Origin: Galbitalea soli
Lineage (GTDB): Bacteria > Actinomycetota > Actinomycetes > Actinomycetales > Microbacteriaceae
DNA length: 64,000 nt
Direction of reading: 5' to 3'
Assembly: GCF_010686725.1 (NCBI RefSeq)
Contig: NZ_JAAGWZ010000001.1
Span: forward strand, 1,054,001-1,118,000
Under the pieces are notes generated by a model. That model worked only from the letters and a program-made list of their open reading frames with translations, was not told the origin of the DNA and did not search any database. The translations under genes were made by a program, and so were the position numbers. Position 1 is the first letter of the stretch, and each line of letters starts with the position of its first letter. Shown in pieces: positions 35,475-44,293 of this stretch.

Positions 35475-35602
35475 CCGCGGTTCACTTTGCAGGGCCCGAA
35501 GCAGAGAAGAGACCGCACCCCACGGTGCGGTGCCCATTTTCCGGGCCTCGGCGCGAGCTCCGGCGGGGTGACGGGCGACCGGCCCTGCGTTGTGAACCGC
35601 GG
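35475..35602. repeat. 22-base inverted repeats bounding a 128-bp element
   Basis: Arms 35475-35496 and 35581-35602 are inverted copies: 11 of 11 outer and 8 of 8 inner positions pair, with three central bases not matched. Inside is a second hairpin (ACCGCACC at 35512-35519 with GGTGCGGT at 35524-35531) followed on the plus strand by a run of T. It looks like a small mobile or regulatory element. Confidence 0.5.
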
Positions 35603-35658
35603 GGTGCACGAGCTGCGCGGGTGGCAGCCGGCGTCGGGATGGGCCGGATAATGGGTTC

Positions 35659-36150
35659 ATGCCCGCTCACGACGAAGTCGACCGCGTCGTCGACGCGTGG
35701 ACGCGCGAGCGTCCCGACCTCGACTTCGCCCCGCTGCAGGTGCTGAGCCGGGTGGGTCGCCTCGCCCGTCACCTGGAGCGTGCGCGCCGTGCGGCCTTCG
35801 CCGCCTCCGACCTGGAGCTCTGGGAGTTCGACGTGCTGTCCGCGCTTCGCCGCGCGGGCGCCCCCTACCAGTTGAGCCCCAAGGCGCTGCTTCAGCAGAC
35901 GCTGGTGAGCAGCGGCACGATGACCAACCGCATCGATCGGCTGGTGGAACGCGAGCTCGTGGAGCGCCGCACCGACCCCAACGACGGGCGGGGCATCCTC
36001 GTCGTCATGACACCGCGCGGCCGGGAACGGGTCGATGCCGCCATCAGCGAGCTGCTGCGTGGCGAGTCCGAGCTTCTGGATGCCCTTTCCGGCCCCGACC
36101 GCGAGCGGCTCAGCGCGCTCCTGCGCAAGCTCAGCCTCGACTTCGACTGA
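35659..36150 (+). CDS. MarR-family transcriptional regulator
   Basis: A 163-residue MarR regulator. The winged helix spans about residues 70-125, with the wing pattern SSGTMTNRIDRLVERELVER and the conserved D-x-R as DPNDGRG. Start ATG at 35659 follows GATAAT by six bases, giving a leaderless mRNA. It converges on the ketosynthase operon and, as the only regulator adjoining it, may control it, though no operator is evident. Confidence 0.85.
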   Translation: MPAHDEVDRVVDAWTRERPDLDFAPLQVLSRVGRLARHLERARRAAFAASDLELWEFDVLSALRRAGAPYQLSPKALLQQTLVSSGTMTNRIDRLVERELVERRTDPNDGRGILVVMTPRGRERVDAAISELLRGESELLDALSGPDRERLSALLRKLSLDFD

Positions 36151-36221
36151 GCTGTGCGCTCACCGGTTGCGTCGTGCGTTGACCGGCATGCCGCGGCACC
36201 GCAGCCCGGCACGACCCGCGC

Positions 36222-37157
36222 TCACCAGTCGCGCGCGCCGTCCAGTGTGGTCGGCGTCGGGCGGTAGTCGAGCAGCTCGCGGGCGCGCGACAGCTCGAGG
36301 GTGCGCTCGAGCCCGAGCTGACTCACCGCGTAGCGCGTGACCGGCGGTCGCAGCCGGGTCAGCCGCGACAGTCGCTCCGCCGCCCCCGCCGCGAGGTAGG
36401 CGGTGCGGTACGGCACGCTCTCGATGCGCGCGCCGGTGATTCCGCGCCGCACGAGCAGCTCGCGCAGCACCGGCCCCAGCACGACGGCCGAGTCGTCTCC
36501 GACGTTGTAGACCCCCGTGGGCGAGGCGGGGTCGAGGGCGCGGCGCACCGCGTGCACCAGGTTGTCGATGTGCGTGAGCGTGTGCAGCACCTCGCCGCCC
36601 GAGGGCAGCCGCAGCACCCCGCCCCGCGCGGCCCTCAGCAGCCGGGGCAGCAGCGTCGTGTCGCCGGGGCCGTAGACGGCGTGCGGGCGCAGGATGACCG
36701 CCCGCACCCCTTTCGCCCCCATCCGCCCCATCAGCTCCCGCTCCGCCGCCGCCTTGGACGCCGCGTAGCTCCCCAGGTAGCGCGCGACCGGCGCCTCCTC
36801 TTCCCGCGCGCGCACGGTCGGCACGGCCGGGTCGTAGACGCTCGCGGTGGAGAGGTGCACGAGCCGGGCATCCCCCAGCCGGTCGAGCACGGCGCGGGTG
36901 CCGCCCAAGTTGGTGGCGAGGGCGCGGGATCGCGGCGCCCAGTCGTCGGCGAGCGCCGCCGCGTGCACGACCGCGTCGACGCCGTCGAAGAGGCCCTCGG
37001 GGGGCTTCTCGCTGAGCGCCCAGCGTCGGTAGACGGCGTGCGCGAACTGCACGTCGTCGCGCCGCCCGGTGCCGGTGACGTCGTGACCGTGCTCCGCGAG
37101 CGCGCGGGTGACGGCCCCTCCGACGAAGCCGCTGGCCCCGGTGACGACGATCCGCAC
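36222..37157 (-). CDS. NAD(P)-dependent reductase, 3-beta-HSD/OleD-like
   Basis: A 311-residue extended short-chain dehydrogenase. Nucleotide motif GASGFVG at 7-13; catalytic S105, Y131 and K135 (YAASK). The blocks VVHAAALADDW, RPHAVYGPGD and LPRLLRAARGG resemble OleD, which reduces the 2-alkyl-3-keto acid made by OleA to a beta-hydroxy acid. It is the last gene of the five-gene operon, six bases after the AMP ligase gene. Role by analogy; a nucleotide-sugar epimerase is a less likely alternative. Confidence 0.75.
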   Translation of the reverse strand: MRIVVTGASGFVGGAVTRALAEHGHDVTGTGRRDDVQFAHAVYRRWALSEKPPEGLFDGVDAVVHAAALADDWAPRSRALATNLGGTRAVLDRLGDARLVHLSTASVYDPAVPTVRAREEEAPVARYLGSYAASKAAAERELMGRMGAKGVRAVILRPHAVYGPGDTTLLPRLLRAARGGVLRLPSGGEVLHTLTHIDNLVHAVRRALDPASPTGVYNVGDDSAVVLGPVLRELLVRRGITGARIESVPYRTAYLAAGAAERLSRLTRLRPPVTRYAVSQLGLERTLELSRARELLDYRPTPTTLDGARDW

Positions 37158-37163
37158 CAGCGG

Positions 37164-38738
37164 CTACCCGAGCCGGGCGCGCACCAGTTCGGCGAGCGCG
37201 GCACGGTCGAGTTTGCGGGCGCGCCCGCTGCGGGGAAGCTCGGGCTCGACGAGGATGCGGTCGGGCAGCACGGCGGCGTCGATGAGCCCGGGGAGAGCGC
37301 GCCGCACCGCGGCGATGAGCGGATGATCGCCCGCCCCCCGCACGTACTGCTCCTCCGGCACGAGCACGAGCACGATCGCGTCGTCGCCGATCGCGTTCGG
37401 CACGCCCACGAGCGCGGCCTCGCGCACCCCGGGCAGGCCCGCGATGATCGGCTCGTAGAGGCCCGGGTAGACGTTCGTCTCGCCGCGGATGAACATGTCT
37501 TTGCTCCGCCCCGCGAGCACCAGGCGGTCGCCCTCGATGCGCGCGAGGTCGCCCGTGGCGACCTCGCGCTGGGGTTCCTTGCCGAGGTAGCCGAGCATGA
37601 GACCGGGGCCGGCGACGACCAGCTCGCCGTCGACGATCCGGGCGTGGACCGTGCTCGCGAGCTGCCCGACATAGTCGCCCTCGCCCGTGTAGGCGAGCTT
37701 CTCGTCGCCGTCCGCGAGCGCGACCGGCAGCATCTCCGTCATCCCGTAGATGGCGGTGATGCGGGCCCCGGGCAGCTGCGCGCGCACCCGCTCCAGGAGG
37801 GGGCGGAGGACGGGGGCGCCGCCGATGATGACGGTCGAGATGGTCGGGGTGCGCTCGGGGTGGGATTCGAGGAGGGTGAGCAGGGCATCCATCGCCGCGG
37901 GGACGGCGAAGAGCACGTCCGCCCCCGGGAGGAGGTCGAGGTAGTTGGTCGGCTGCGCGCCCGGCGCGGTGCCGACCGCGGGCAGCACCCAGTGCGCTCC
38001 CGCGATGAGGGCGGGCACCCCGACCATGAGCTGGTCGGTGAGCACGCGCTGGCCGGGCAGGATTCCGGTGTGGCGCACGAAGTCGCCGAGGCCGGTGCCG
38101 AGCGAGAGCCGTGAGTGCACGACGGCTTTGGGGTCGTCGGTGGTTCCGCTCGTGAAGATGACGAGCGCCTCGGCGGTGGGGTCGCCCGGCTCGAACTCGG
38201 GCGGGATGGTTCCCGGCGCGGAGAGCGTGTGCACGTGCACCGACCCGCGCGGCACCCCCGGCAGCCAGGGTCCCGAGTAGAGGTGGCGGGCGTCGGGCAC
38301 GACGCGGGCGTAGGGCGGCAGCACGAGTCCGCGCCCGCGCGCGAAGCGACGCAGCGGCGCGGAGCTCGCGAGATACAGCACCGACTCGGCCGCGACCCAG
38401 CGTGCCGCGGCGAGCTGGGCCCGCGCCCGGAAGGTGGCCTCCCCCGCCCCGGGGTCGGCGAAGACGACGGAGCCGCCCGCGGCGATGATGCCCAGCACGA
38501 GTACGGTCGCGTCGGCGCCCGGCCGGATGGAGAACAGCACGCGGTCGCCGGGCTGCATGCCGAGCAGTCGCAGAGCGGCAGCGGTGCGCAGGATGCTCCC
38601 CCGCAGCTCGCGGTAGCTGAGGCTGTGCCGCCCGAAGGTGATCGCGGGCGCGGGCCCGTAGGTCTCGCCCGCCTGCAGCACCGCCGCGAGCAGGTCGGTG
38701 CCGGGCTCGGCCGGAGGCGCGTCGGTCGGGTCGCTCAT
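37164..38738 (-). CDS. AMP-dependent acid ligase, acyl-CoA synthetase/OleC-like
   Basis: A 524-residue member of the ANL adenylating superfamily. The P-loop is TSGTTDDPK at 196-204, YGMTE at 331-335, GDLAR at 396-400 and the hinge GRSKDMFIRG at 410-419; the C-terminal lysine region is RARKLDR. The segment after the P-loop (HTGILPGQRVLTDQLMVG) is OleC-like, but the C-terminal hinge is nearer to ordinary acyl-CoA synthetases, so it could either close a beta-lactone or activate an acid. It overlaps the P450 stop (ATGA). Confidence 0.75.
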   Translation of the reverse strand: MSDPTDAPPAEPGTDLLAAVLQAGETYGPAPAITFGRHSLSYRELRGSILRTAAALRLLGMQPGDRVLFSIRPGADATVLVLGIIAAGGSVVFADPGAGEATFRARAQLAAARWVAAESVLYLASSAPLRRFARGRGLVLPPYARVVPDARHLYSGPWLPGVPRGSVHVHTLSAPGTIPPEFEPGDPTAEALVIFTSGTTDDPKAVVHSRLSLGTGLGDFVRHTGILPGQRVLTDQLMVGVPALIAGAHWVLPAVGTAPGAQPTNYLDLLPGADVLFAVPAAMDALLTLLESHPERTPTISTVIIGGAPVLRPLLERVRAQLPGARITAIYGMTEMLPVALADGDEKLAYTGEGDYVGQLASTVHARIVDGELVVAGPGLMLGYLGKEPQREVATGDLARIEGDRLVLAGRSKDMFIRGETNVYPGLYEPIIAGLPGVREAALVGVPNAIGDDAIVLVLVPEEQYVRGAGDHPLIAAVRRALPGLIDAAVLPDRILVEPELPRSGRARKLDRAALAELVRARLG

Positions 38739-39874
38739 CGTGTGATCACCAGTGAACGGTAGCCCGGAAGCAGAGTGCGCCGGGCCGCCCCGCGCGCAGC
38801 GACGCGCAATCCGGCCGGGGCGTCGAGCAGCGCGCCGAGCACGAGCCGCACCTGGGCCATCGCGAGGGGGGCGCCGATGCAGAAGTGCGGCCCGGCCCCG
38901 AACCACAGCTGTTTGAGCCCCGCCGCCGGGTTGGCGATCGGGTCGAAGGGCCCGAGGGCGCGGTTCGCCGCGAAGGTCGCGAGGATGACCCGCTCCCCGC
39001 GCCGCACCCCGACCCCGCCTATCCTGCCGTCCCTCAGCACCGAGCGCAGCATGACGGGCGTGGGCGTGGTCACGCGCATGCCCTCCGCGATCGCCGCCTC
39101 GACGCGCGTGCGGTCGTCGCGCAGCCGATCGAGCCAGCCGGTGTCGAGGAGGAGGGCGACCAGCCGCGGGATGAACGCGACGAGCGTCTCGGTGCCGGTG
39201 AGCACGAAGGCACCAGCGGCGCCGAGCGCGTCCCGCTCGCCGAGCCCGAGCTCGCGCATCCGCCCGGGCACGGTGCTGGCGTCGCCCGCCCAAGCGGCCG
39301 AGGCGGCGGTGTCGAGCTCGGCGATCACCCGGCGCGCGGCGAGGATCTGCCGGGCGGTGAGGCGCGGGCGGGCGAGGTTGACGTAGGCGCTGATGGCGGA
39401 GATGCGCCGGAAGAGTTCGTCACCCACGACGTCGTCGCCGAGCCCCACGAGCTGCGCGATCATGATGCTCGCGTAGTGCCGCACCTCGGTCACCAGATCG
39501 ACGGGCTCGCCGTCGCGCAATCGCCCGGTGAGGGCGGCGAGCGCGTCGGCGAGGGTGCGTGCGGCGAGGTCATCCACCCAGGCCGGGGTGAACAGGGGGG
39601 CGAGCTGGCGACGCAGGGCGGCGTGGTCGGCGCCATCCATGTTGACGAGCACGGTGGGGCCGAGCACGGGCGTCCACAGCTCGCTCGACGCGCCGGGGCC
39701 GTTCTTGGTGAAACCGCGACCGTCGAGGAGGACGCTTCGCAGGAGGGCCGCATCGGTGACGACGATGCCGAGGCCGGGGATGCGGCGCACGGGGCTCCGC
39801 ACGGCGGTCAGCAGCGGGTAGGCGATCGGATGCGCGGCGCGATACAGCCGCTCCTCCCACGCCGCCGCGCTCAT
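38735..39874 (-). CDS. cytochrome P450
   Basis: A 379-residue soluble bacterial P450. The heme ligand is C332 in FGAGPHFCIG, the K-helix ExxR is EGMR at 264-267, and the I-helix acid/threonine pair is in TGTET at 226-230. It should hydroxylate or otherwise oxidise the lipid product of this operon (inference); no ferredoxin is adjacent. The start MSAAAW overlaps the GT2 stop (ATGA); the longer open frame has no support. It is somewhat shorter than the usual 400 residues at the N-terminus. Confidence 0.88.
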   Translation of the reverse strand: MSAAAWEERLYRAAHPIAYPLLTAVRSPVRRIPGLGIVVTDAALLRSVLLDGRGFTKNGPGASSELWTPVLGPTVLVNMDGADHAALRRQLAPLFTPAWVDDLAARTLADALAALTGRLRDGEPVDLVTEVRHYASIMIAQLVGLGDDVVGDELFRRISAISAYVNLARPRLTARQILAARRVIAELDTAASAAWAGDASTVPGRMRELGLGERDALGAAGAFVLTGTETLVAFIPRLVALLLDTGWLDRLRDDRTRVEAAIAEGMRVTTPTPVMLRSVLRDGRIGGVGVRRGERVILATFAANRALGPFDPIANPAAGLKQLWFGAGPHFCIGAPLAMAQVRLVLGALLDAPAGLRVAARGAARRTLLPGYRSLVITR

Positions 39875-40632
39875 CGGATATCCACCCGCTCCGGCCGGTA
39901 CTCGTGATCCTTGTACCAGAGGAGGGTGTTCTTCAGGCCCCACGCCCGGACGCGCCGGCTCGACCCGTACACCACGATGTCGCGGCGTCGCGCGTAGTCG
40001 CCGGTGATGCGCCGCACGGCGTTCACGAGGGCGCGGTCCTCGTGCAGTTCCTCGATGGCGGTGCGCGGGAAGCCGCCCGCGGCGAGATAGGTCTCGGCGC
40101 GGATCCCCAGATTGCAGCCCGCCGCCATCATGTAGGGCCCGCGGTAGGCGGGGTCGCGATTGGCGCGTCGCACCCGGCCGTACGCTTCCGCCAGGAACAC
40201 CGCCCCGCGCAGCAGCGCGCGCGTGGGGAGCGGGAGGCCCTCGTCGCGGCGGGGCACGAGTTCGCCCCCGACCAGCTCGAGGCCGAGCCCGTCGTCGCGG
40301 TCGAGGGCGTGACGGATGCGCGCCGTCCAGTCGGCGCGCGGCAGGCAGTCGGCGTCGGTGCGGGCGAGCAGTTCGGCCCCCGCGTCGATCGCGGCGCGCA
40401 TGCCCGTGTCGGCGGCGGCTCCCGTGCCCTTCACGGGCTCGTGCACGATCCGCCAGCGCGGCCTCCCCCGGAGGAAGTGCTCCAGAATCGCCACGGACTC
40501 GTCGGTGCTGCCGTTGTCGACGAAGACGACGTCGATGTCGGCGTCGGTCTGCGCGGCGAGCGCGGCCAGTGTCGTGTGGATGCCCGCCGCCTCGTTGTAC
40601 ACGGGCACGACCACCGCGAGCCGCCCGCTCAC
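39871..40632 (-). CDS. glycosyltransferase family 2
   Basis: A 253-residue soluble GT-A glycosyltransferase: VVPVYNE at about 8-14, VDNGSTD at 38-44 and the metal-binding DAD at 93-95. There is no membrane segment, and the enzyme is probably non-processive, adding a single sugar. The GTG start overlaps the ketosynthase stop (GTGA). Within a lipid operon it may glycosylate the product (inference). The open frame upstream of 40632 is a shadow. Confidence 0.8.
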   Translation of the reverse strand: MSGRLAVVVPVYNEAAGIHTTLAALAAQTDADIDVVFVDNGSTDESVAILEHFLRGRPRWRIVHEPVKGTGAAADTGMRAAIDAGAELLARTDADCLPRADWTARIRHALDRDDGLGLELVGGELVPRRDEGLPLPTRALLRGAVFLAEAYGRVRRANRDPAYRGPYMMAAGCNLGIRAETYLAAGGFPRTAIEELHEDRALVNAVRRITGDYARRRDIVVYGSSRRVRAWGLKNTLLWYKDHEYRPERVDIR

Positions 40633-41636
40633 ACCCGCACCAGCATGAGGCCGAGACTGATGCCGCCGGCCAGCCCGATCAGCAGCACGAGACTGCCCGG
40701 CGCGATCATGCCGCGCTCGCGGGCGCGCAGCAGTTGCAGCGGCAGGCTCACCGAGGCGAGGTTGCCGTGCTCGGCGATCGTGATCACGGTGCGGTCGGCG
40801 GCCACGCCGAGCCGATCGAAGATCGGCGGGAGGTAGGGCAGGGCGACCTGGTGGATGGCCACGAGATCGACGTCCGCCCACTCGAGCCCCTCCCTCGCGA
40901 GGAGGTCGAGCACCGGCTCCGGCCCCAACTCGAGGAAGGCCTGCTGCAGGGCCGCGCCGTCCATGTCGAAGAACACCTTGTCGGGGTCCCGGGGGTTCAT
41001 GGAACCGCCGGACGGCAGGGTGCCGATCGACCAGTGGCGCGAGACGGCGAGGAAGGTGGAGGCCAGGATGCCCGTGCGCCGGTCATCCGACGCCTCGACG
41101 ATGACGGCCGCTCCCCCGTCGCTCATGGTGTAGCCGGGGAAGGAGCGGGCGAACTGCTCGGTGTCGGCGAGCCGCCACCGCACGGCATGGGAGGGCTGCT
41201 CGCCGCTCGCCACGAGCACCCGGTGATACTGCCCGGAGGCGATGAGCGCGTCGGCGACCTGAATCGCGTTGATCACGCTGTTGCAGGCGTTCTTGATGTC
41301 CATGACGGGGCAGTCGAGACCCAGCTTGGCGGCGACGATGTGGCTCGTGGCGGGCTCGATGAGGTCTTGGCTCGCGCTCGCGAAGAGCAGCAGATCGATC
41401 TCGCCCGGGGCGTCGGCGAGGGCATCCCGGCTCGCGGCGACCGCCAGATCGGAGGTCTGCCAGCCGTCGGGGCGCACGTGCACCGACTCGACCCCGGTGA
41501 GGCGATGGATGAGCCCGGTCGCCAGGTTGAGCCCGGGATTCGCCTCGCGCAGCCGCGCCTCCGTCTCCCGGGTCGAGCGCGTCGACTCGGGCAGAAACAC
41601 CCCGAGACCGGCGATGCGGGAGGAGGGGACGGCCAC
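40629..41636 (-). CDS. OleA/FabH-like 3-oxoacyl synthase III
   Basis: A 335-residue thiolase-fold condensing enzyme. The catalytic set is C118 (NACNS), H262 (AIHQV) and N292 (EHGN). In addition E94 lies in LIEPATSHIVAAKLGL, the position of the catalytic glutamate of OleA, which performs head-to-head Claisen condensation of two fatty acyl-CoAs; FabH lacks it. The GTG start follows TAGGGT by six bases, so this operon has its own leaderless promoter. It is the first of five overlapped genes. Confidence 0.78.
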   Translation of the reverse strand: MAVPSSRIAGLGVFLPESTRSTRETEARLREANPGLNLATGLIHRLTGVESVHVRPDGWQTSDLAVAASRDALADAPGEIDLLLFASASQDLIEPATSHIVAAKLGLDCPVMDIKNACNSVINAIQVADALIASGQYHRVLVASGEQPSHAVRWRLADTEQFARSFPGYTMSDGGAAVIVEASDDRRTGILASTFLAVSRHWSIGTLPSGGSMNPRDPDKVFFDMDGAALQQAFLELGPEPVLDLLAREGLEWADVDLVAIHQVALPYLPPIFDRLGVAADRTVITIAEHGNLASVSLPLQLLRARERGMIAPGSLVLLIGLAGGISLGLMLVRV

Positions 41637-41642
41637 GCAGTC

Positions 41643-41648
41643 ACCCTA
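41643..41648 (-). promoter_or_regulatory. leaderless -10 of the ketosynthase operon, inside the kinase stop codon
   Basis: TAGGGT, six bases before the GTG at 41636. Its first three bases are the TAG stop of the FGGY kinase gene (41646-41648). No convincing -35 seen. Confidence 0.5.
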
Positions 41649-43238
41649 GCGGTGCGGGCGGTGCCGTGGGGGTGGGGCCGAAGCGGGTGCGGAGGGTCTC
41701 CCGCTCACGGGATCGGCAGGGCCCGGCTCGGCGCCCCGCGCCAATCCTCCCTCGCTCTGAAGTCGCGCGAGTTCGTGCATGACGTCGACGGTTTTCGGGT
41801 AGAGCGACGTGAACAGCTCGTACAGAGCATCGTAGCTCGCGCGATTCTCCGGGCGCGGTCGCACGATCGACTCCTCGGTCGCCCAGTCGGTGGCGGGGGG
41901 AACGCTGCCCGTTCCGATGGCGGCGAGCAATGCATCGCCATAGCTCGCGCCGATCGTGACTCGGGGAATTATCTGTTCCACGCCCGCGATGTCGGACACG
42001 ATCTGGGTCCAGAGTCCGCCCTGCGTTCCGCCGCCCACGGCCACGACGCGCGCGGCCGGTCCGACGAACTGCGCCACCTGGTCGAGCACCTGTCTGATCG
42101 CGTACCCGATGCCCTCGTAAGCCGCACGAAACAGGTGGCCCCGATTGTGGTCGAGGGTCAGACCGATGATCGTGCCGCGTGCGTTCGGGTCGTGGATGGG
42201 GGATCGTTCGCCGGCGAAGTACGGCAGCATCAGCAGGCCGTCACTGCCAGGGGTGGTCGCTTCGGCTTCCTCGATCAGCGTCGGGAAGTCAGCACCCGAG
42301 GTCAGATCGCGGACCCAGGCGGTGAGGCTCCCCGACGTCGACATCCCGGCGGCGAGAGTGTGCGACTCCCTCTCGACCCCGGAGGTGGTCCAGAGTCCCG
42401 GGTGCGACACCGGCGCGGGCAGCACCTGCACCATGAACATCGTCGACCCGTACATCACCATCAGATCGCCCGGGCGACGAACGCCCGCCGAGAACGCTTC
42501 CGCCCACGCGTCGACTGTGCCCGCGATGACCGGCAAACCCACCGGCAAGGTCGTCTCTCGTGCGGCACGGACAGTGACCGTGCCCACGATGTCGGCAGGC
42601 CACACGAGCCTCGGCAGCCGTGCATCCGGCAGTATTTCGTCGCACCACTCCCGCAACCAGTCCTGCGAGCGGATGTCGTAGAGCGGGTCGAATTGGCTCG
42701 CGGTGTGATGATCCAGATACCACTCCCCCGTGAGTCGGAATCCGATCCAGCTGTGACAGCTGAACCACATCGACGTCTGGCGCCAGATCTCGGGGCGCCG
42801 ATTTCTCAACCAGAGCAGTTTCGCGCCCGCGGCCTGGGAGCCGAGCTCTGTGCCGCAGCGTTCCAGGATCGACCCGCGACCGAGCCGCTCCTCAAGCTCC
42901 GCGACTTCGTCGGTTGCTCGCGAGTCGATCCCATACAGAATCGCGGGCGCGAGGGGCGCCCCGGCGGAATCCGTGGGAAGCACGCACGGGCCGATCCCCG
43001 ACACGGCGACTCCCGCGAGTCGACCCTCCGCTCGTGGCACCACCTCGCGGCACAGCGCAACGACCGGATCCCACCAATCGGTGCCCGCATCCATTTCAGC
43101 GAATCCCGGGCGTGGCCTCCGGATGGAACTGGGTCGCGACCCCTGCGCGATGATCCGACCCGCCGATGTCGCCACGACGGCCTTCACGGATCCGGAGCCG
43201 ATATCGATTCCGAGGAAGAGGGGGGCGCGAGGAGTCAT
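41646..43238 (-). CDS. FGGY-family carbohydrate kinase
   Basis: A 530-residue FGGY sugar kinase (xylulokinase-like). Phosphate 1 motif GIDIGSGSVKAVV near residues 9-21; the C-terminal half carries AVGGGTQGGLW and the ATP-site segment IGASYGDALLAA. The sugar is not identifiable. After the usual family end near residue 497 there is a 33-residue Pro/Arg-rich tail that looks like read-through into former non-coding DNA. The ATG overlaps the permease stop (ATGA). It is the last gene of the second sugar operon. Confidence 0.85.
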   Translation of the reverse strand: MTPRAPLFLGIDIGSGSVKAVVATSAGRIIAQGSRPSSIRRPRPGFAEMDAGTDWWDPVVALCREVVPRAEGRLAGVAVSGIGPCVLPTDSAGAPLAPAILYGIDSRATDEVAELEERLGRGSILERCGTELGSQAAGAKLLWLRNRRPEIWRQTSMWFSCHSWIGFRLTGEWYLDHHTASQFDPLYDIRSQDWLREWCDEILPDARLPRLVWPADIVGTVTVRAARETTLPVGLPVIAGTVDAWAEAFSAGVRRPGDLMVMYGSTMFMVQVLPAPVSHPGLWTTSGVERESHTLAAGMSTSGSLTAWVRDLTSGADFPTLIEEAEATTPGSDGLLMLPYFAGERSPIHDPNARGTIIGLTLDHNRGHLFRAAYEGIGYAIRQVLDQVAQFVGPAARVVAVGGGTQGGLWTQIVSDIAGVEQIIPRVTIGASYGDALLAAIGTGSVPPATDWATEESIVRPRPENRASYDALYELFTSLYPKTVDVMHELARLQSEGGLARGAEPGPADPVSGRPSAPASAPPPRHRPHR

Positions 43239-44293
43239 GCGGGTGCGGGCTCCACGGCTCGCCGAAAACGCCGTCGTCGGAACAGCGGCACGACTTGGCC
43301 GCCGTAGACGTTCACGGCAAGCATCGCGATCAGGAACGCGCCCTGGGCGATGCTGACCACGTCGGAGCTGACCCCGACTGCGGTCAGGCCGGTCGACAGT
43401 GTCTGCAGTGCGATGGCGGCGACGATCACGCCCGTGATGGTGATGTGGCCGCCGTCCGGATTGACGCCCGCCAAGACTGCGACGACGATGCCGAGAAGGA
43501 TGTACGAACTCCCGTAATTGGTGTCTGCGCTGCTCGCCCGCGAGGAGATGATCAACCCGGCGACTCCCGCGAGGCCGCCAGTCAGCGCGTAGGTGCTGAT
43601 CGTGACGCGCCTCGCACTGATTCCCGAGTACTCAGCCGCGACCGCGTTTGCACCCAACAACCGGATGCGAACGCCGACCGGGGTTGCGGTCACTACGAAC
43701 GCCACGAGGCCGGCCAGGAGCAGGGTCAGTAGGAAGATGAGCGGAACCCCCGCGAAAGTGATGTTCGCGAAGTCGGTGAACGCTGTCGGCAGGGCCGACA
43801 CCGCCGTTCCCCCCGAGAGCACCAGCCCGATACCGCCATACAACTGGGACGTGCCGAGTGTCGCGAGAATCGGCGGGACACGCAGTCCCGCGATGAGAGT
43901 GCCGTTGATGACGCCGCAGACGACCGCGACGGCGACTCCGAGCAGAATCGCCAGCGCGAGCCCGCCCCCGGTGGCACCGATTGGCGTCACCATGACGAGA
44001 CCGGATGCGATGCCCGCAAGGTTCGCGATCGCGACGACCGACAGGTCGATTCCTCCGGCGAGCATCGCCAGCGAGATGCCGAGGCTCAGCAAGGCGACCT
44101 CGGGCGTCGCCTGGGCGAGGAATTCGAAGTTGCCGACCGTGAGGAACGAAGTCGGTGCGAGCGCGGAGAACGTGATCACGATGGCGATGCTCACGACCAG
44201 CAGACGCACGAGGCTCCCGCGACTTCCCATTGCGCTCAGGATTCGCGCCGTGATGTGGCGCCCCATCCTGGCGCCTTGATTCTGGTCGTTCAT
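43235..44293 (-). CDS. sugar ABC transporter permease 1 (RbsC-like)
   Basis: A 352-residue permease of the ribose family with eight to ten helices. Signatures are LSLGISLAMLAGGIDLSV and the cytoplasmic ATPase contact near RIRLLGANAVAAEYSGI. It pairs with the second permease to form a heterodimer, as in autoinducer-2 and rhamnose systems. Ends overlap by four bases with both the kinase and the second permease. Base composition is lower in GC than the surrounding genes. Confidence 0.86.
   Translation of the reverse strand: MNDQNQGARMGRHITARILSAMGSRGSLVRLLVVSIAIVITFSALAPTSFLTVGNFEFLAQATPEVALLSLGISLAMLAGGIDLSVVAIANLAGIASGLVMVTPIGATGGGLALAILLGVAVAVVCGVINGTLIAGLRVPPILATLGTSQLYGGIGLVLSGGTAVSALPTAFTDFANITFAGVPLIFLLTLLLAGLVAFVVTATPVGVRIRLLGANAVAAEYSGISARRVTISTYALTGGLAGVAGLIISSRASSADTNYGSSYILLGIVVAVLAGVNPDGGHITITGVIVAAIALQTLSTGLTAVGVSSDVVSIAQGAFLIAMLAVNVYGGQVVPLFRRRRFRRAVEPAPA

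Noticed and set aside
36151-36221. Terminator between the MarR and reductase genes
   Set aside because: Only a 7-bp stem with a loop of about 30 bases; not convincing.
36222-41636. Complete olefin (oleABCD) pathway
   Set aside because: No OleB alpha/beta-hydrolase is encoded in or next to the operon, and the ligase hinge is not clearly OleC-type.
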